A DNA stretch of 37,891 bases from SFTJ01 sp051871515 (lineage in GTDB: Bacteria > Bacteroidota > Bacteroidia > Bacteroidales > Muribaculaceae), in contig JBJECY010000077.1 of the NCBI GenBank assembly GCA_051871515.1, forward strand, positions 1 through 37,891, read 5' to 3'. The position numbers and the translations under genes were made by a program. Within the stretch, counting starts at the first letter, position 1; every line of letters starts with the position of its first letter. A model generated the notes under the pieces. It ran no database searches and was not told where the DNA came from. It saw only the letters and a list, made by a program, of their open reading frames with translations. This document shows positions 24,415 to 32,402 of this stretch, in pieces.

Positions 24415-25545
24415 TTATTTTTTTGCCGTGGGCTTTGCCTGCTCCTTGGCGTTGATGAGAGCCTGCATTATGGTTGGCTCAAGTTTCTTTGCATAAGCCA
24501 AAAAGCCCAAGTCGGTGGCATGAACGCCATCAACTGTGCCCTCCTGGCCGCCGTAAAGATTCTCACAATCAACATAATAGAGATTATTTGGATTCTCAGC
24601 TCTCAATCTCTCATAATTACGTTTGAAGGCTTCATTCTTCTTAGGCAAATAATTTCCAAAATACGAGTCAAACTTAGCATAGGGGTAAATTGGACCTTCA
24701 ACCATAATGATTGGCACTTCGGGGCGCATTGTGCGCAGAATGTTAATGAAGTCGTAGGTGAGTGTGTCACACATCATCTCGGTGCAGTTGGGGATTGGGT
24801 CAATCACAAAAGCCACAGCATCTTTGATGCCTGCCATAGCCCTTGCCATGCAAAAGTCCATCTTGCCCTCTCCGCTGATGCCAATGTTCACACATTCAAT
24901 ACCAAGGTCGCGCTGAATGATGTTGGTGCCACACATGCCGGTGCGGGTAGAACATCCACCCTGCAAAATGCTTGTGCCATAAAACACCACCTGCTTGTGG
25001 CTAATTGGATTGTCAATAACAGGCTTTTGTATTGTTGACGCCTTTTCAACACCCACTTCAAGCCAATTAATGCCATCATATAAAGGCAAATAAATCATAT
25101 ATTCACGCATATCGCCCACAAGATTCTCAACAAACACTTTCTTTTGAATTGAATCCTGCTTATAAGGCCGGCAAGTGTTCACATACTCCCATTCGCCGCC
25201 GTCGCTGAGCCTATATAAGTCAACACCTTTAAGGCCAGTGTCAGCCATATGCACCATGTGGGTGTTCCACAACAAGTTGTAGCGCACAGCCACAGTCTTG
25301 CTGTCGGTGGCAAAACGCACCGCCATGCCCGAGCTGCATTGTGAGCGTTCCCATAATGTGGGTCTCACACTGTCACGCAAGCTGGCAGGAATACGAGTGT
25401 AAGGGGTCAACGAGTCGTCAAAACCCCTATTAATGATTCTAAGGTCTAAAGCATTTACATACTTCATCTCTTTTTCAGCGGCAGTCACATGCATCGATGC
25501 TAAAACTGCCATTGCTAACAACAAATATTTAAACAATTTACTCAT
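24415..25545 (-). CDS. Secreted SGNH/GDSL hydrolase
   Basis: The 376-residue protein has a signal peptide (hydrophobic residues 5-22, AlaAla before the cut). An N-terminal beta-sandwich of about 150 residues is of the kind preceding the esterase in CE2-like proteins. The SGNH hydrolase domain follows, with nucleophile motif YGTSILQGG near residue 190, NIGISGEGKM (Gly block), VIDPIPN, and the catalytic D and H of VDGVHATDLGF near 347. These enzymes remove acyl groups from glycans or lipids outside the cytoplasm. The Lys/Ala tail is low complexity. No obvious polysaccharide locus surrounds it. The promoter was not clear. Confidence 0.88.
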   Translation of the reverse strand: MSKLFKYLLLAMAVLASMHVTAAEKEMKYVNALDLRIINRGFDDSLTPYTRIPASLRDSVRPTLWERSQCSSGMAVRFATDSKTVAVRYNLLWNTHMVHMADTGLKGVDLYRLSDGGEWEYVNTCRPYKQDSIQKKVFVENLVGDMREYMIYLPLYDGINWLEVGVEKASTIQKPVIDNPISHKQVVFYGTSILQGGCSTRTGMCGTNIIQRDLGIECVNIGISGEGKMDFCMARAMAGIKDAVAFVIDPIPNCTEMMCDTLTYDFINILRTMRPEVPIIMVEGPIYPYAKFDSYFGNYLPKKNEAFKRNYERLRAENPNNLYYVDCENLYGGQEGTVDGVHATDLGFLAYAKKLEPTIMQALINAKEQAKPTAKK

Positions 25546-25610
25546 AATGTGTGTTGGTTTTAAAAATCGTTTGCTAAATTAGTCATAAATTGGCACATTT
25601 CCTCACTTTA

Positions 25611-25642
25611 TTTGCGTTGATTTGCTCTTTTTTGTAATTTTG
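25611..25642 (+). promoter_or_regulatory. Predicted promoter of the ABC-F gene
   Basis: TTTG (25611-25614), 20 bases, then TAATTTTG (25635-25642) followed by CA. Transcription would start near 25649, about 60 bases before the gene. Confidence 0.7.
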
Positions 25643-25711
25643 CACACCAATTAATCAAAATAACACTATCAACAAATATTCTAAACAACATACACCCCAC
25701 AACCAACACAG

Positions 25712-27349
25712 ATGGTATCAGTTGACAACATAGCCGTTGAATTTTCAGGCACAACACTTTTCTCCGACATTTCGTTTGTAATCAACCCCACCGACCGCAT
25801 TGCCCTAATGGGCAAAAACGGAGCGGGCAAAAGCACCTTGCTGAAGATTCTGGCAGGCGTGCGCCAACCCACAAGGGGCAAAGTGTCATTCCCACAAGAC
25901 ACCGTGATTGCCTACCTTCCTCAACACTTGCTCACACAGGACAGCCGCACGGTGTTTGAAGAAGCATCTCAGGCTTTCTCTCACCTCTTTGAGATGGAAG
26001 CAAGAATCAACGAGCTAAACAATCAACTTGCCACGCGCACCGATTATGAGAGCGAAGAGTACATGAGCATCATTGAAGAAGTGGCTATGCTTGGCGAGAA
26101 GTTCTATACCATTGACATGACTCACTTCGATGAGGATGTAGAGAAAACCCTGCTTGGACTGGGATTCACCCGCGACGACTTTTCACGACCCACATCACAA
26201 TTCTCGGGCGGATGGAGAATGAGAATTGAATTGGCAAAAATGCTGCTCAAAAAGCCCGACGTGCTACTACTTGACGAGCCAACCAATCACCTCGACATTG
26301 AATCAATACAATGGCTCGAGGATTTCCTCATTGAGAGCAACAAAGCCGTGGTGGTGATTTCACACGACCGTGCTTTTGTTGACCACGTCACCAATCGCAC
26401 CATTGAGGTGACAATGGGCAAAATCTATGATTACAAAGCCTCTTACTCTCATTATCTTGAACTTAGAGCCGAACGTCGTGCACAACAGCAAAAGCAATAC
26501 GACGAGCAACAAAAAATGATAGCCGAAACGCGCGCTTTCATTGAACGCTTCAAAGGCACATACAGCAAGACGCTGCAAGTGCAAAGCCGAGTGAAAATGC
26601 TTGAGAAACTGCAAATAATTGAAGTTGACGAAGAGGACAACTCGGCATTACGACTTAAATTTCCGCCGGCGCCACGCTCGGGCAACTATCCCGTGATTGC
26701 CGACTCGGTGGGAAAAGCCTATGGCGACCACCTCGTTTTCAGCAACGCCACATTCACTCTTGAACGCGGTCAGAAAGTGGCGTTTGTGGGCAAAAACGGC
26801 GAGGGAAAATCAACCTTAGTGCGCTGCATAATGGGCGAGATTGAGCACCAAGGCACACTCACGCTTGGGCATAACGTGATGATTGGATATTTTGCGCAAA
26901 ACCAAGCATCGCTGCTTGATGAGAACCTCACCGTTTTCCAAACCATCGACGACATTGCCAAGGGCGATATACGCACAAAAATCAAAGATATGTTGGGGGC
27001 ATTTATGTTTGGCGGCGAAGAATCAAACAAAAAAGTGAAAGTGTTGAGCGGCGGCGAACGCACACGACTGGCTTTGCTCAAACTGCTGCTTGAACCAATT
27101 AACTTGCTCATACTCGACGAGCCAACCAATCACCTTGACATGCGTTCTAAAGACGTGCTCAAAGAGGCCCTGCAAGCCTTCGACGGCACTCTGATTGTGG
27201 TGAGTCACGACCGCGACTTCCTCGACGGTCTGGTTACCAACATCTATGAATTTGGCAATAAAAAAGTGACCCTGCACCTTGAAGGCATCAAAGAGTTTAT
27301 GCAACGCAAGCACCTTGAAAACTTGCGCGAGCTCGAAAGAAAGGCGTAA
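25712..27349 (+). CDS. ABC-F family ATPase (translation factor type)
   Basis: The 545-residue protein has two ATP-binding cassettes and no membrane segments. Cassette 1 has GKNGAGKST near residue 36, FSGGWRMR and LLLDEPTNHLD. Cassette 2 has GKNGEGKST near 358, LSGGERTR and LILDEPTNHLD. Between them is the charged ABC-F linker (RAERRAQQQKQYDEQQKM, then KTLQVQSRVKMLEKL). ABC-F proteins of this shape bind the ribosomal E site and help stalled or starting ribosomes (EttA/Uup/YdiF group); some give antibiotic resistance. Nothing in the context points to a resistance role. I do not assign a symbol. Confidence 0.92.
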   Translation: MVSVDNIAVEFSGTTLFSDISFVINPTDRIALMGKNGAGKSTLLKILAGVRQPTRGKVSFPQDTVIAYLPQHLLTQDSRTVFEEASQAFSHLFEMEARINELNNQLATRTDYESEEYMSIIEEVAMLGEKFYTIDMTHFDEDVEKTLLGLGFTRDDFSRPTSQFSGGWRMRIELAKMLLKKPDVLLLDEPTNHLDIESIQWLEDFLIESNKAVVVISHDRAFVDHVTNRTIEVTMGKIYDYKASYSHYLELRAERRAQQQKQYDEQQKMIAETRAFIERFKGTYSKTLQVQSRVKMLEKLQIIEVDEEDNSALRLKFPPAPRSGNYPVIADSVGKAYGDHLVFSNATFTLERGQKVAFVGKNGEGKSTLVRCIMGEIEHQGTLTLGHNVMIGYFAQNQASLLDENLTVFQTIDDIAKGDIRTKIKDMLGAFMFGGEESNKKVKVLSGGERTRLALLKLLLEPINLLILDEPTNHLDMRSKDVLKEALQAFDGTLIVVSHDRDFLDGLVTNIYEFGNKKVTLHLEGIKEFMQRKHLENLRELERKA

Positions 27350-27373
27350 CTTTTTGCCTTGCTTGTTTTTATG

Positions 27374-27405
27374 TTTGCTATTTTCGCACATTTCTGCTAT
27401 CTTTG
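27374..27405 (+). promoter_or_regulatory. Predicted promoter of the C1 peptidase gene
   Basis: TTTG (27374-27377), 20 bases, then TATCTTTG (27398-27405). It lies inside the possible upstream extension of the peptidase frame and so fixes the start at 27444. Confidence 0.72.
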
Positions 27406-27443
27406 CCGATAAACTGAAACAAATTAAACATAAAACCTATAAT

Positions 27444-28637
27444 ATGAACAAACTATTTCTTTGCATGGCAGCTGCAGGCTTTGTTTGCCTCAACGCTTCA
27501 GCAGCCATTGAAAACCCTGACAGCACCGGTTTTAAATTCACCGATGTGAAGGTTGTTAAATCGACCTCTGTAAAAAACCAAGCCAAGTCAGGCACCTGCT
27601 GGTGCTTCTCTGGCAACTCATTTCTTGAAGACGAAATCTTGCGCATCACCGGCAAAGAATACGACCTCTCTGAAATGTTTATCGTGAGAATGTGCTACCT
27701 TGACAAAGCTGACAAGTTTATCCGCATGAACGGTCACGTCAACTTCAATCAAGGCGGTAGCGTGCTCGACAACGCCTATGTTTGGGACAAATACGGAATG
27801 ATACCTGAAGAAGCCTACAAAGGACTTAACTACGGCGAAGACCTCCACAACCACGGTGAGTTGTGCAGCGCAATGATTGCTTACCTCAACGAGATAAACA
27901 AGAAACCAGGCCGCAAGCTCACAACAGCTTGGTACAAAGGTTTGGAAGGCATTCTTGATGCTTACTTCGGCGAAGTGCCACAATCATTCACCTACGAAGG
28001 CAAGACCTACACACCACAATCGTTTGCCAAATCTCTTGGACTTGACATGAGCAACTATATGGCATTCACCTCGTTCAACCATCACCCATTCTACAAAGGT
28101 TTTGGACTTGAAGTGGCCGACAACTGGTTGTGGGGCGACTATATGAACGTGCCTGTTGAAGAACTTAAAGCTATTGTTGACAATGCAGTTGAAAATGGCT
28201 ATCCAGTAGCTTGGGGTGCCGACGTGAGCGAAGGCGGCTTTAAGTGGAACAAAGGCTATGCTGTGATTCCTGAAGAAACCAAAGAATCGGACCTTGAAGG
28301 TACTGAACTTTCTCGTTGGGTCACTCTCAGCGCTAAAGAGAAAGAGGACAAGCGCTTCGACATCAAAGGCCCGGTTGACGAAATCACCGTTACACAAGAG
28401 TCACGCCAAAAAATGTTTGACAATCAAGAAACAACCGACGACCACGGTATGGTGATTGAAGGTTACGCAACCGACCAAAACGGCAAGCGCTACTACAAAG
28501 TTAAAAATTCGTGGGACGACAAACACATCTACAAAGGATACTTCTATGTTTCTGAAGCATACTTCATGGCCAAGACACTGAGTATTCTTGTGAATAAAGA
28601 AGCTGTACCTAAAGACATTATGAAGAAGATTAAATAA
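27444..28637 (+). CDS. Secreted C1-family (bleomycin hydrolase-like) cysteine peptidase
   Basis: The start is the ATG at 27444, giving 397 residues with a signal peptide (MNKLFLCMAAAGFVCLNASA). A longer open frame reaches back to 27279 but overlaps the ABC-F gene and the promoter. Catalytic parts are the oxyanion Gln46 and Cys52 in NQAKSGTCW, the His in DDHGMVIEGYA near 335, and the Asn in VKNSWDD near 357. The whole resembles the PepC/bleomycin-hydrolase aminopeptidases. A signal peptide makes this a periplasmic or exported form, common in Bacteroidales, for trimming peptides taken up as food. Confidence 0.9.
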   Translation: MNKLFLCMAAAGFVCLNASAAIENPDSTGFKFTDVKVVKSTSVKNQAKSGTCWCFSGNSFLEDEILRITGKEYDLSEMFIVRMCYLDKADKFIRMNGHVNFNQGGSVLDNAYVWDKYGMIPEEAYKGLNYGEDLHNHGELCSAMIAYLNEINKKPGRKLTTAWYKGLEGILDAYFGEVPQSFTYEGKTYTPQSFAKSLGLDMSNYMAFTSFNHHPFYKGFGLEVADNWLWGDYMNVPVEELKAIVDNAVENGYPVAWGADVSEGGFKWNKGYAVIPEETKESDLEGTELSRWVTLSAKEKEDKRFDIKGPVDEITVTQESRQKMFDNQETTDDHGMVIEGYATDQNGKRYYKVKNSWDDKHIYKGYFYVSEAYFMAKTLSILVNKEAVPKDIMKKIK

Positions 28638-28679
28638 GCCATTTATTCAAAATAATAAGCCATTTAGATACAATCAAGG

Positions 28680-28720
28680 GTGGGAGAATTGCACAACATG
28701 CAGTTCTCCCACATTTTTTA
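28680..28720 (+). terminator. Terminator of the C1 peptidase gene
   Basis: A 13-bp stem with one wobble (28680-28692 with 28700-28712) surrounds a 7-base loop and is followed by ATTTTTTATT. It lies 43 bp after the stop. Between here and the rubrerythrin terminator I see nothing else. Confidence 0.85.
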
Positions 28721-28827
28721 TTGAGCACAGTGTTACAAATCATTCATTGATTAGCTCACCCGCAATAGCAACAAGCCACTACCCCATCATTCACACCCAT
28801 GCTATTGGCAATCACACAAAATAGCAC

Positions 28828-28860
28828 AAAAAAATATGGTCATCATCACGACGACCATAT
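28828..28860 (-). terminator. Terminator of the rubrerythrin operon
   Basis: On the minus strand ATATGGTC (28853-28860) and GACCATAT (28834-28841) form a perfect 8-bp stem around an 11-base loop, followed by a run of T (28828-28833). It lies 37 bp after the stop at 28898. Confidence 0.75.
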
Positions 28861-28897
28861 CTTTGAGTAAAAATCAAAATTATACCAAATATATAGA

Positions 28898-29446
28898 TTA
28901 CTTTTTGAAATATCTGTTGAACAAGCCAGCAAAGCCTTTGCCGTGGCGAGCCTCATCCTTAGCCATTTCATGAACGGTGTCATGGATAGCGTCGAGGTTA
29001 GCAGCCTTAGCGTTCTTAGCGATGCGCATCTTGTCAGCACATGCACCTGCTTCAGCGTTCATACGCTTCTCAAGGTTGGTCTTGGTGTCCCAAACAACAT
29101 CGCCAAGGAGTTCTGCAAACTTAGCAGCATGCTCAGCTTCTTCCCATGCATAGCGCTTGAAAGCGTCGGCAACTTCAGGATAACCCTCGCGATCAGCTTG
29201 ACGTGACATTGCAAGATACATACCAACTTCTGTACATTCGCCAATGAAATGTGCATTGAGGTCAGCAATCATCTCTTCGCCTGTGCCCTTTGCTACACCA
29301 AGTTCATGCTCAGTAACAAAGTTCAGGGTTTCGTCAACCATTTCTATAAATTTGCTCTTAGGTTGCTTGCATAATGGGCAGAATTCGGGAGCTTCGTCAC
29401 CTTCATGAATATAGCCACATACTGTACATTGAAATTTCTTTGCCAT
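28898..29446 (-). CDS. Reverse rubrerythrin
   Basis: The 182-residue protein reduces hydrogen peroxide in anaerobes. The order of domains is reversed from the usual: a rubredoxin-like iron site comes first (C7, C10, C23 and C26, in CTVCGY and FCPLC), then a ferritin-like four-helix diiron domain (residues about 38-182). The diiron domain has Glu/His ligands in HFIGECTEVGMYLAM, RYAWEEAEHAAKFAELL and DEARHGKGF. This layout is that of reverse rubrerythrin, known from clostridia and other anaerobes. The gene follows a PerR-type regulator by 43 bp on the same strand, with no promoter seen between, which fits a peroxide-induced operon. Confidence 0.92.
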   Translation of the reverse strand: MAKKFQCTVCGYIHEGDEAPEFCPLCKQPKSKFIEMVDETLNFVTEHELGVAKGTGEEMIADLNAHFIGECTEVGMYLAMSRQADREGYPEVADAFKRYAWEEAEHAAKFAELLGDVVWDTKTNLEKRMNAEAGACADKMRIAKNAKAANLDAIHDTVHEMAKDEARHGKGFAGLFNRYFKK

Positions 29447-29489
29447 AGTTATAAGTTTTTTTTGTTATGAATGTAAGTTGTTATTTAAT

Positions 29490-29906
29490 TTAATTGTTTT
29501 CTGTTTTATTTCTGCACTTATCGCACACGCCTGTGTAATACACTTGTGTACCTTCAACCAAGAAGCCCATTTTGGGCTGCAATGCATCGATAATCTCGCT
29601 TGACAACTCCACGTCGTAAATCCTATTGCACTTTTTACAATAAAAATGTGAGTGCATGGCAACGGTGCTATCATAGTGCGCCTGCTTAGGGTCTATTGTA
29701 AGCTCCAACGCAGCCTGATTACTCACAAGGAGCTGCAATGTGTTGTAAACCGTCGTCTTTGACAACGTGGGCATATCTTTCACCAAAGCCAGATATATCT
29801 CATCAACTGTTGGATGTGTTTTATGCTCCATCAGATACTTCATCACAGCTATACGCTGCAGCGAAGGCCTTATTCCATGCTTTATGAGGTTATCTGTCGC
29901 AGTCAT
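29490..29906 (-). CDS. perR: Fur-family peroxide sensor/regulator, PerR-type
   Basis: This 138-residue metalloregulator has an N-terminal winged helix (PSLQRIAVMKYLMEH ... LSKTTVYNTLQLL) and a C-terminal dimer domain. The structural zinc site is C90-C93 and C128-C131. The regulatory site has H85 and H87 plus D98. D98 aligns with Asp104 of Bacillus PerR, where Fur proteins have Glu, so PerR is favoured over Fur. It is first in an operon with reverse rubrerythrin, an expected target. An inverted repeat over its promoter (29941-29968) may be its own operator. The name rests on this alignment and context. Confidence 0.82.
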   Translation of the reverse strand: MTATDNLIKHGIRPSLQRIAVMKYLMEHKTHPTVDEIYLALVKDMPTLSKTTVYNTLQLLVSNQAALELTIDPKQAHYDSTVAMHSHFYCKKCNRIYDVELSSEIIDALQPKMGFLVEGTQVYYTGVCDKCRNKTENN

Positions 29907-29931
29907 AATTTTAACATATCTGAAATCATTA

Positions 29932-29963
29932 CAAATTTACAATTGTTTTAGCATATTTCCAAA
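29932..29963 (-). promoter_or_regulatory. Predicted promoter of the perR-rubrerythrin operon
   Basis: On the minus strand TTTG (29960-29963), 20 bases, then TAAATTTG (29932-29939). Transcription starts near 29925, about 20 bases before the ATG at 29906. Confidence 0.72.
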
Positions 29964-29968
29964 CAATT
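29941..29968. promoter_or_regulatory. Candidate operator: inverted repeat over the perR promoter
   Basis: AATTGTTT (29941-29948) and AAACAATT (29961-29968) form a perfect 8-base inverted repeat with a 12-base spacer. They span the spacer and the -33 box. The two arm centres are about two helical turns apart (20 bp), as for a dimeric winged-helix repressor. It is not the classical PerR box, so its ligand is uncertain. Confidence 0.4.
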
Positions 29969-30054
29969 TCCAATTTATTTTCAAAAAAACAACAATTATT
30001 TTTGCATGAAAGTTTTGCCACATATTTATATATAGCGACTTGTGCTTGCGCAAT

Positions 30055-30086
30055 TTTGCTTTAGGTGAAAATTATTGCTAAATTTG
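30055..30086 (+). promoter_or_regulatory. Predicted promoter of the uracil-DNA glycosylase gene
   Basis: TTTG (30055-30058), 20 bases, then TAAATTTG (30079-30086). The leader would be about 87 bases. A second -7-like TATATTTG at 30163-30170 has no good upstream box. Confidence 0.6.
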
Positions 30087-30179
30087 TAAACCACAAAACA
30101 AGTGATGAGCACAGCACAGTGGCATCACTGTTGAAGTTGTAAGAAACCGCATTACAAAAAATTATATTTGCAAAAAGCA

Positions 30180-30842
30180 ATGAACATAAAAATTGAGGAA
30201 AGTTGGAAACAAGAGTTGCAAGAGGAGTGGGACAAAGACTATTTTGTTCGTCTCACTGATTTTGTGCGTAAAGAATATGCCCAAAAAGTGATTTTTCCAC
30301 CTGGGCGACAAATCTTTGCAGCCTTCAATGCCACCCCATTTCAGCAGGTTAAAGTGGTGATTCTTGGCCAGGACCCTTACCACGACTATGGCCAAGCCAA
30401 TGGTTTGTGCTTCTCGGTTAACGAGGGTGTTTCATTTCCTCCCTCGCTCAGAAACATTTTTCAAGAGATACATAACGACGTTGGTGCACCAATACCCGCC
30501 AATGGCGACCTCACCCGCTGGGCAAAACAAGGCGTGCTGTTGCTTAACGCCACACTCACCGTTGAAGCACACAAAGCCGCCTCACACCAAAATCACGGCT
30601 GGGAGCAATTCACCGACCAAGTGATTAGCCACCTGTCGCAACACCGACAACATCTTGTTTTCATCTTATGGGGAAGCTACGCCATCAGCAAGCGCACTCT
30701 CATTGACCCATCAAAGCACCTGGTTCTCACATCGGTGCATCCCTCGCCACTATCGGCCTACCGAGGTTTCTTTGGCAACAAACATTTCTCAAAGGCCAAC
30801 CAATATCTTGTTCAACACAACTCAACCCCAATAGAATCGTGA
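30180..30842 (+). CDS. ung: Uracil-DNA glycosylase, family 1
   Basis: This enzyme cuts uracil from DNA as the first step of base-excision repair. From the ATG at 30180 it has 220 residues, the normal size. Landmarks are the catalytic water-activating motif GQDPYHDYGQANGLCFSV near residue 62 (Asp in QDPYH), PPSLRNIFQEI, GVLLLNATLTVE, LWGSYA, and the C-terminal HPSPLSAYRGFFG near 186 with the catalytic His. An in-frame TTG four codons earlier (30168) is not used, as it lies in a -7-like box. The stop overlaps the next gene's GTG by four bases. Confidence 0.96.
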   Translation: MNIKIEESWKQELQEEWDKDYFVRLTDFVRKEYAQKVIFPPGRQIFAAFNATPFQQVKVVILGQDPYHDYGQANGLCFSVNEGVSFPPSLRNIFQEIHNDVGAPIPANGDLTRWAKQGVLLLNATLTVEAHKAASHQNHGWEQFTDQVISHLSQHRQHLVFILWGSYAISKRTLIDPSKHLVLTSVHPSPLSAYRGFFGNKHFSKANQYLVQHNSTPIES

Positions 30843-32104
30843 AACGCGCCTTAGTGATATTATGCATAATTGCGGCAGCACCGGCATTGAATGTTGTTGC
30901 CCAAGCGCTTGATACGCAAATATTAAGCAGCAGCATTAAGACCCTTAAAGTGTCGCCGCTCAACAACATATATTTTCCTCCCATCTATGTGATGGGACAA
31001 CCCGACAATCCCCTGGTATTCTCGTTCGACGATTTGAGTGAAGACCGCAAATATTTGCGATACAGCGTTGTGCACTGCAACAGCAACTGGCAGCCATCGC
31101 AGCTGCAAGAAAGCGAATATACCACAAGCTTCAACTATGCCGACATTGAAGATTTTGAATACTCATCAAACACCTTTGTCCACTATGTGCACTACCGCTT
31201 CTCTCTGCCCAACAACGACATTGATTTTCAATGCTCGGGCAACTACATTGTTCAGGTCTATGAGCAAGACTCGCCCGACGAGATTCTGCTGCAAGCGGAA
31301 TTCATGGTGTGTGAAAACACCGTGATGGTGACCCCCACCGTGACGTCACGCACCGACATTGACTACAACGAGCGCCATCAGCAACTTTCAGTAACCGTCA
31401 CTGACAATCACCATGTTATAAACGACCCCTTTAACGACATCACACTGATAGCATCGCAAAACCTGCGCACCGACAACGAGGTGACACTCAAACGCCCCAT
31501 GATGGTGAGCGGCAACAAATATATCTATCAAAACATGAAAGAACTGATATTTCCAGCCGCCAACGAGTTTCGACGCATTGAAACAGTGTCGATAAACTCA
31601 CTCTCAATGGGCGTAGAACAGATGGAATATTTCCACCCTTACTACCATGCCACGTTGCGCACCGACTTTCCGCGAGCCAGCTCACCCTACTATTACGACA
31701 GCACTCAGCACGGGCACTTCACCATACGAAACCAAGACAGCGAACATTCTGATGTTGAATCGGACTATGTGGTGACACACTTCTGCCTGCAAACCGATGA
31801 GCCCATCACCAACGGACAAATCTACGTTGACGGCGAATTTACAGCCCACCAATTCAACACAAGCAACCTCATGCGCTACGATGCTTCAACCGGCTCCTAT
31901 ACTTGCGAGATGCTGCTGAAACAAGGTGCCTATAACTATCAATATCTGTGGATGCCACAAGGCAGCACCGTGGCACAAACGTCGCTCATTGAAGGTGATA
32001 AATATCAAACCGTGAACAAATATCTGGTTAAGGTTTATCAACGTAAGCCAAGCGACCGCTATGATAGGTTCATTGGTTTCGGCATTGTGTTCTCTGGCAA
32101 ATAA
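30839..32104 (+). CDS. DUF5103 / type IX secretion plug-type protein
   Basis: The start is GTG at 30839, overlapping the ung stop (GTGA). The 421-residue protein has a signal peptide (residues 4-21, ending VVAQA) and an all-beta look. Landmarks from memory of the family are NIYFPPIYVMGQPDNPLVFSFDDL (FDDL block), RYSVVHCNSNWQPSQLQESEY, FNDITLIASQNLR, and the ending VYQRKPSDRYDRFIGF. DUF5103 members include the plug that closes the SprA translocon of the type IX secretion system. That function is known for flavobacteria and is inferred here. The coupling to a DNA-repair gene has no evident logic. Confidence 0.82.
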   Translation: MKRALVILCIIAAAPALNVVAQALDTQILSSSIKTLKVSPLNNIYFPPIYVMGQPDNPLVFSFDDLSEDRKYLRYSVVHCNSNWQPSQLQESEYTTSFNYADIEDFEYSSNTFVHYVHYRFSLPNNDIDFQCSGNYIVQVYEQDSPDEILLQAEFMVCENTVMVTPTVTSRTDIDYNERHQQLSVTVTDNHHVINDPFNDITLIASQNLRTDNEVTLKRPMMVSGNKYIYQNMKELIFPAANEFRRIETVSINSLSMGVEQMEYFHPYYHATLRTDFPRASSPYYYDSTQHGHFTIRNQDSEHSDVESDYVVTHFCLQTDEPITNGQIYVDGEFTAHQFNTSNLMRYDASTGSYTCEMLLKQGAYNYQYLWMPQGSTVAQTSLIEGDKYQTVNKYLVKVYQRKPSDRYDRFIGFGIVFSGK

Positions 32105-32146
32105 CCGTGCTGGCGCGCTCCCTTGCCACAATCATAAGAAAAAATA

Positions 32147-32178
32147 TTTGCCCATTAGTGGGCTTTTTCGTAAATTTG
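32147..32178 (+). promoter_or_regulatory. Predicted promoter of tRNA-Arg
   Basis: TTTG (32147-32150), 20 bases, then TAAATTTG followed by CA (32171-32178). Transcription would start near 32185, eight bases before the tRNA. Confidence 0.72.
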
Positions 32179-32192
32179 CACAACCAAAATTT

Positions 32193-32264
32193 GCGCCCAT
32201 AGTTCAATGGATAGAATATTGGATTCCGGTTCCAACGATTGGAGTTCGAATCTCCATGGGCGTA
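32193..32264 (+). tRNA. tRNA-Arg (anticodon CCG)
   Basis: A full cloverleaf can be drawn. The acceptor stem GCGCCCA pairs with TGGGCGT, with one wobble at the end. The D stem is GTTC/GAAT, the anticodon stem TTGGA/TCCAA around TTCCGGT (anticodon CCG at 32226-32228, reading CGG), and the T stem TGGAG/CTCCA around TTCGAAT. The discriminator is A, and CCA is not encoded. It has its own promoter and terminator. Confidence 0.95.
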
Positions 32265-32280
32265 CAATCATTCATCTGCA

Positions 32281-32322
32281 ATGGTTAGAGGCATCAAAAA
32301 ACAGCCTCTAACCATTTTTTAT
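32281..32322 (+). terminator. Terminator after tRNA-Arg
   Basis: A perfect 12-bp stem (ATGGTTAGAGGC with GCCTCTAACCAT) has an 11-base loop and is followed by a run of six T. It starts 17 bases after the tRNA. Confidence 0.88.
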
Positions 32323-32402
32323 TATTGCACAAAATTAATTTGTAATTGCAATGTGTTTAATTCTGCCGAAAAAGTGCTATATTTACAAAAAAATATCAAT
32401 TC

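Noticed and set aside
27279..27443. Longer N-terminus for the C1 peptidase
   Set aside because: It overlaps the end of the ABC-F gene and contains the promoter. The signal peptide begins exactly at 27444.
30163..30170. TATATTTG as the main ung promoter
   Set aside because: It has no -33 box at the right distance and would give an almost leaderless message. The element at 30055-30086 is a full match.
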